From assembly GCA_014380255.1 (NCBI GenBank), contig JACMKG010000201.1, positions 1-6,237 of the forward strand: a stretch of DNA of 6,237 bases, in the 5' to 3' direction. Shown here in pieces: positions 3,634 to 6,237 of this stretch (the stretch's first letter is position 1; every line of letters begins with the position of its first letter). The notes beneath the pieces were generated by a model, which ran no database searches, had not been told where the DNA came from, and saw only the letters and a list, made by a program, of their open reading frames with translations. The stretch is from Prolixibacteraceae bacterium (GTDB lineage Bacteria; Bacteroidota; Bacteroidia; Bacteroidales; Prolixibacteraceae). Position numbers and translations under genes: made by a program.

Positions 3634-6237
3634 ATGAAAATTCTAGATATACATACCTTAAAAGGTCCAAATTACTGGTCCATAAATCACAAGTTAGTTA
3701 ACCTCAGATTGGATATAGGGAAATACGAAGAAATTCCGACTAATGAGATTGAAGGTTTTTATGATCGCATGACACAGCTTTTACCCGGGTTGCATGAACA
3801 TCATTGTTCGGAAGGCAGGCCGGGTGGTTTTTATGAAAGAGTTAGAAGAGGAACATGGATGGGCCATGTGCTTGAACACATTGCCATTGAGATTCAGATG
3901 ATGGCCGGAATGAATGTAGGCTACGGAAAAACAAGGAGCACCCATGAAAAGGGAGTTTATAGCATTGTTTTTGCCTATGAAGAGGAAAGGGCAGGCATTT
4001 ATGCCGCCCATGCTGCCTTGAGAATTACCGAGTCATTGGCTGATGGAATTGAATATGATCTTCAGGAAGATATTGACCAACTGAAGAAAATTGCTTCTGA
4101 AGACCGCCTTGGGCCAACTACCTCATCGATTGTGAATGCTGCCCTTGCAAGAGGAATTCCCATTATCAGGCTCGATAAAGGATCATTGGTTCAACTGGGC
4201 TATGGCAATGCCCAAAGAAGAATTGATGCATCCATTACCGATCAGACCAGTAGCATTGCCGTCGATATAGCCTGTGACAAGGAACGCACCAAAGCAATGC
4301 TCAGAAGCGCCTCGATCCCTGTTCCCGAAGGAGATATCATTTCCGAAAAGGAAGATCTGGCCGAGATTATTGAAGACATTGGCTTCCCATTGGCTATTAA
4401 GCCTCACAACGGAAACCAGGGGAAAGGAGTCTCACTGAACCTTCACACTGCCGAGGAAGCCATGGAAGCATACCTGAAAGCCAGGACGTATTCGAATGAG
4501 GTCATTGTTGAGAAGTTTTTCCAGGGAAGTGACTACCGGCTATTGGTTATCAATTACCGTTTTGTAGCTGCTGCGAAAAGGACACCTGCGATGGTTATCG
4601 GGAACGGAATTAACACTCTTCGGGAGTTGATTGAAAAGGCCAATCTTGATCCTTCGAGGGGCAATCACCACGAATGCATCCTTACAAAAATTAAGGTAGA
4701 CAAGCATACCGAAGAATTTCTCCGGTTCCAGGGCTTGACAATCGATAATATACCTCCCTACGGCCAGGAAGTATTTTTGAAACGGACTGCTAATCTAAGT
4801 ACGGGTGGCACTTCCGAAGATGTGACAGATCATGTACACCCTGAGATTATATCAATGGCCGAAAGGGTGGCTCGCACCATCGGTCTTGATATTTGCGGAA
4901 TTGATTTTATATCCGAAGATATATCCAAAAACCTGAAAGACGGCAAAGGAATTGTCATTGAAGTGAATGCTGCACCTGGATTCAGGATGCATACCAACCC
5001 ATCCAAAGGCATGCCCCGTCCGGTTGGCGAAGCCGTGATTGACATGTTGTTTCACAAAAACAATAACGGCAGAATACCGATTGTCGCCATTACCGGCACC
5101 AACGGTAAAACAACCACTGCCAGAATCATTGCCCACATTGCCGAAACGGCTGGGTTCACCGTGGGGTATACTTCTACCACCGGTGTTTATATCAACAATG
5201 AGGTCATTGAAGAAGGCGACTGTACCGGGCCGGTTAGTTCAACAAAAGTATTGAGAGACCAGACCGTTAATTTTGCTGTTTTGGAATGTGCAAGAGGAGG
5301 GCTACTAAGATCCGGCCTTGCTTTTGATCAATGCGATGTTGGGATAGTGACCAACGTAGCTGAAGACCATCTGGATCTGAAAGATATCCATACAGTAGCT
5401 GACATGGCCGAGGTAAAGGCAGTCATTCCTGAAATGGTAAAAAAGGACGGAATGGCTATCCTGAATGAAAACAATGAGTACACTTACCAGATGAAGGATA
5501 AGCTGAAATGTACCGTCGCCTTGTTCAGCATTAACTCCTACAGTCCACGGATCAAGGAACATTGCAAAAAGGGAGGTATTGCGTGCGTGTACAGAGATGG
5601 TGAAATCATTCTTTTAAAAGGCAATACGGTGGTATTGAGCGAACAGGTTGAGAATATCCCCGTTGCATTTGGGGGTAAAGCCCTGTTTATGGTTGAAAAC
5701 ATTATGGCAGCCATTTTGGCCTCTTATGCCCGGTTTATAAATATCAAGTTTATCCTCCAGGCCCTGCGTTCATTTGCGCCAACGTTTGAAAATATGCCTG
5801 GCAGAATGAATTATATGGAATTTGAAAACTTCAAATTCCTGCTCGATTACGCGCATAACTTCCATGGCATGTCAGCCCTGGGATCATTCATCAAAGAACA
5901 TGATGCCATCCTTAAGGTCGGTATTATTTCAGCAGTAGGCGACCGAAGAGATGTGGACATTGTAAACATGGGAAAAGCATCGGCAGAGGTTTTCGATAAG
6001 ATCATCATCCGTATCGATGAAGATACCCGCGGCAGAAGTGAAAACGAGATTATTGATCTGATCAATATCGGAATACAGGCTTCCGAAAAAAGGCTTTCCG
6101 TGGAAGTGATAAAAAATGAACAGGAGGCCATTCGTCATGCCCTTGAAACCGCTGTGCCTGATTCACTGATCGTTCTTCTATCTGAAAACATCAGGAAGTC
6201 GCATGAGTTTTTGAAATCATTCCTAACACAAGAAAAA
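3634..6237 (+). CDS. cphA: Cyanophycin synthetase (CphA), nearly complete, runs off the right edge
   Basis: A continuous frame of 868 codons with no stop before the window ends. Cyanophycin synthetases are usually around 870-900 residues, so only a short C-terminal tail should be missing. The enzyme makes cyanophycin, an aspartate backbone with arginine on each side chain, using two ATP-dependent sites. Domain order is as expected. The N-terminal CphA domain (about 1-160) has a GHVLEH motif at 77-82. The ATP-grasp domain (about 210-475), which adds Asp to the backbone, has K256, the GNQGKGV loop (260-266), STGGTSED (389-396), and E443/N445 in EVNAAPGFRMH. The Mur-ligase-like domain (about 480 to the end), which adds Arg, has the P-loop GTNGKTT (488-494), ECARGGLLR (551-559), TNVAEDHL (573-580), PGRMN, DYAHN (738-742) and GDRRD (769-773). 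Both active sites look intact, arguing for a functional CphA1 rather than the degenerate CphA2. ATG at 3634 fits the conserved MKIL start. It follows iaaA by 157 bp and may have its own promoter. Confidence 0.95.
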   Translation, partial: MKILDIHTLKGPNYWSINHKLVNLRLDIGKYEEIPTNEIEGFYDRMTQLLPGLHEHHCSEGRPGGFYERVRRGTWMGHVLEHIAIEIQMMAGMNVGYGKTRSTHEKGVYSIVFAYEEERAGIYAAHAALRITESLADGIEYDLQEDIDQLKKIASEDRLGPTTSSIVNAALARGIPIIRLDKGSLVQLGYGNAQRRIDASITDQTSSIAVDIACDKERTKAMLRSASIPVPEGDIISEKEDLAEIIEDIGFPLAIKPHNGNQGKGVSLNLHTAEEAMEAYLKARTYSNEVIVEKFFQGSDYRLLVINYRFVAAAKRTPAMVIGNGINTLRELIEKANLDPSRGNHHECILTKIKVDKHTEEFLRFQGLTIDNIPPYGQEVFLKRTANLSTGGTSEDVTDHVHPEIISMAERVARTIGLDICGIDFISEDISKNLKDGKGIVIEVNAAPGFRMHTNPSKGMPRPVGEAVIDMLFHKNNNGRIPIVAITGTNGKTTTARIIAHIAETAGFTVGYTSTTGVYINNEVIEEGDCTGPVSSTKVLRDQTVNFAVLECARGGLLRSGLAFDQCDVGIVTNVAEDHLDLKDIHTVADMAEVKAVIPEMVKKDGMAILNENNEYTYQMKDKLKCTVALFSINSYSPRIKEHCKKGGIACVYRDGEIILLKGNTVVLSEQVENIPVAFGGKALFMVENIMAAILASYARFINIKFILQALRSFAPTFENMPGRMNYMEFENFKFLLDYAHNFHGMSALGSFIKEHDAILKVGIISAVGDRRDVDIVNMGKASAEVFDKIIIRIDEDTRGRSENEIIDLINIGIQASEKRLSVEVIKNEQEAIRHALETAVPDSLIVLLSENIRKSHEFLKSFLTQEK

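Noticed and set aside
4830..6138. Several minus-strand open frames of 69-94 codons inside cphA
   Set aside because: All are antisense or other-frame shadows of a continuous, well-conserved CphA frame.

Overview
The window looks like a chromosomal piece of a Bacteroidota bacterium. The evidence is moderate to low GC by eye, AT-rich gene starts without clear Shine-Dalgarno sequences, a DUF3788 protein of a type I associate mainly with Bacteroidota, and one exact match to the Bacteroidota -7 promoter consensus (TAnnTTTG). I cannot place it to genus from sequence alone.

Layout. The left 2.25 kb is read on the minus strand. From right to left it holds a maltose/galactoside-type O-acetyltransferase (1650-2249), a DUF3788 protein (1200-1619), a membrane-anchored alpha/beta hydrolase of the BEM46/ABHD13 type (281-1084), and the first 41 codons of a Rossmann-fold NAD(P)-binding protein (1-125), possibly DapB-like. 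These look like housekeeping or accessory single genes with no obvious shared pathway. A 336-bp divergent intergenic region (2250-2585) follows. It carries an unusual cluster of GGCTnCT heptamer repeats in opposite orientations, with further inverted repeats between them.

The right 3.65 kb is read on the plus strand and is the functional centre of the window. A plant-type isoaspartyl peptidase/L-asparaginase (iaaA, 2586-3476) is followed 157 bp later by a nearly complete cyanophycin synthetase (cphA, 3634 to the window edge, 868 codons open with no stop). CphA polymerises aspartate and arginine into the storage polymer cyanophycin, (beta-Asp-Arg)n. The final step of cyanophycin breakdown is cleavage of the beta-Asp-Arg dipeptide, and IaaA-type Ntn hydrolases can do this. 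The pair therefore suggests a nitrogen/carbon storage module in a non-cyanobacterial heterotroph. The missing partner is cyanophycinase (CphB), which would release the dipeptide; it is not in this window.

The junction between the two genes is rich in symmetrical DNA: an 18-bp perfect palindrome over the iaaA stop codon and two shorter inverted repeats in the cphA leader. No confident terminator, tRNA, rRNA, insertion sequence or CRISPR array was seen.
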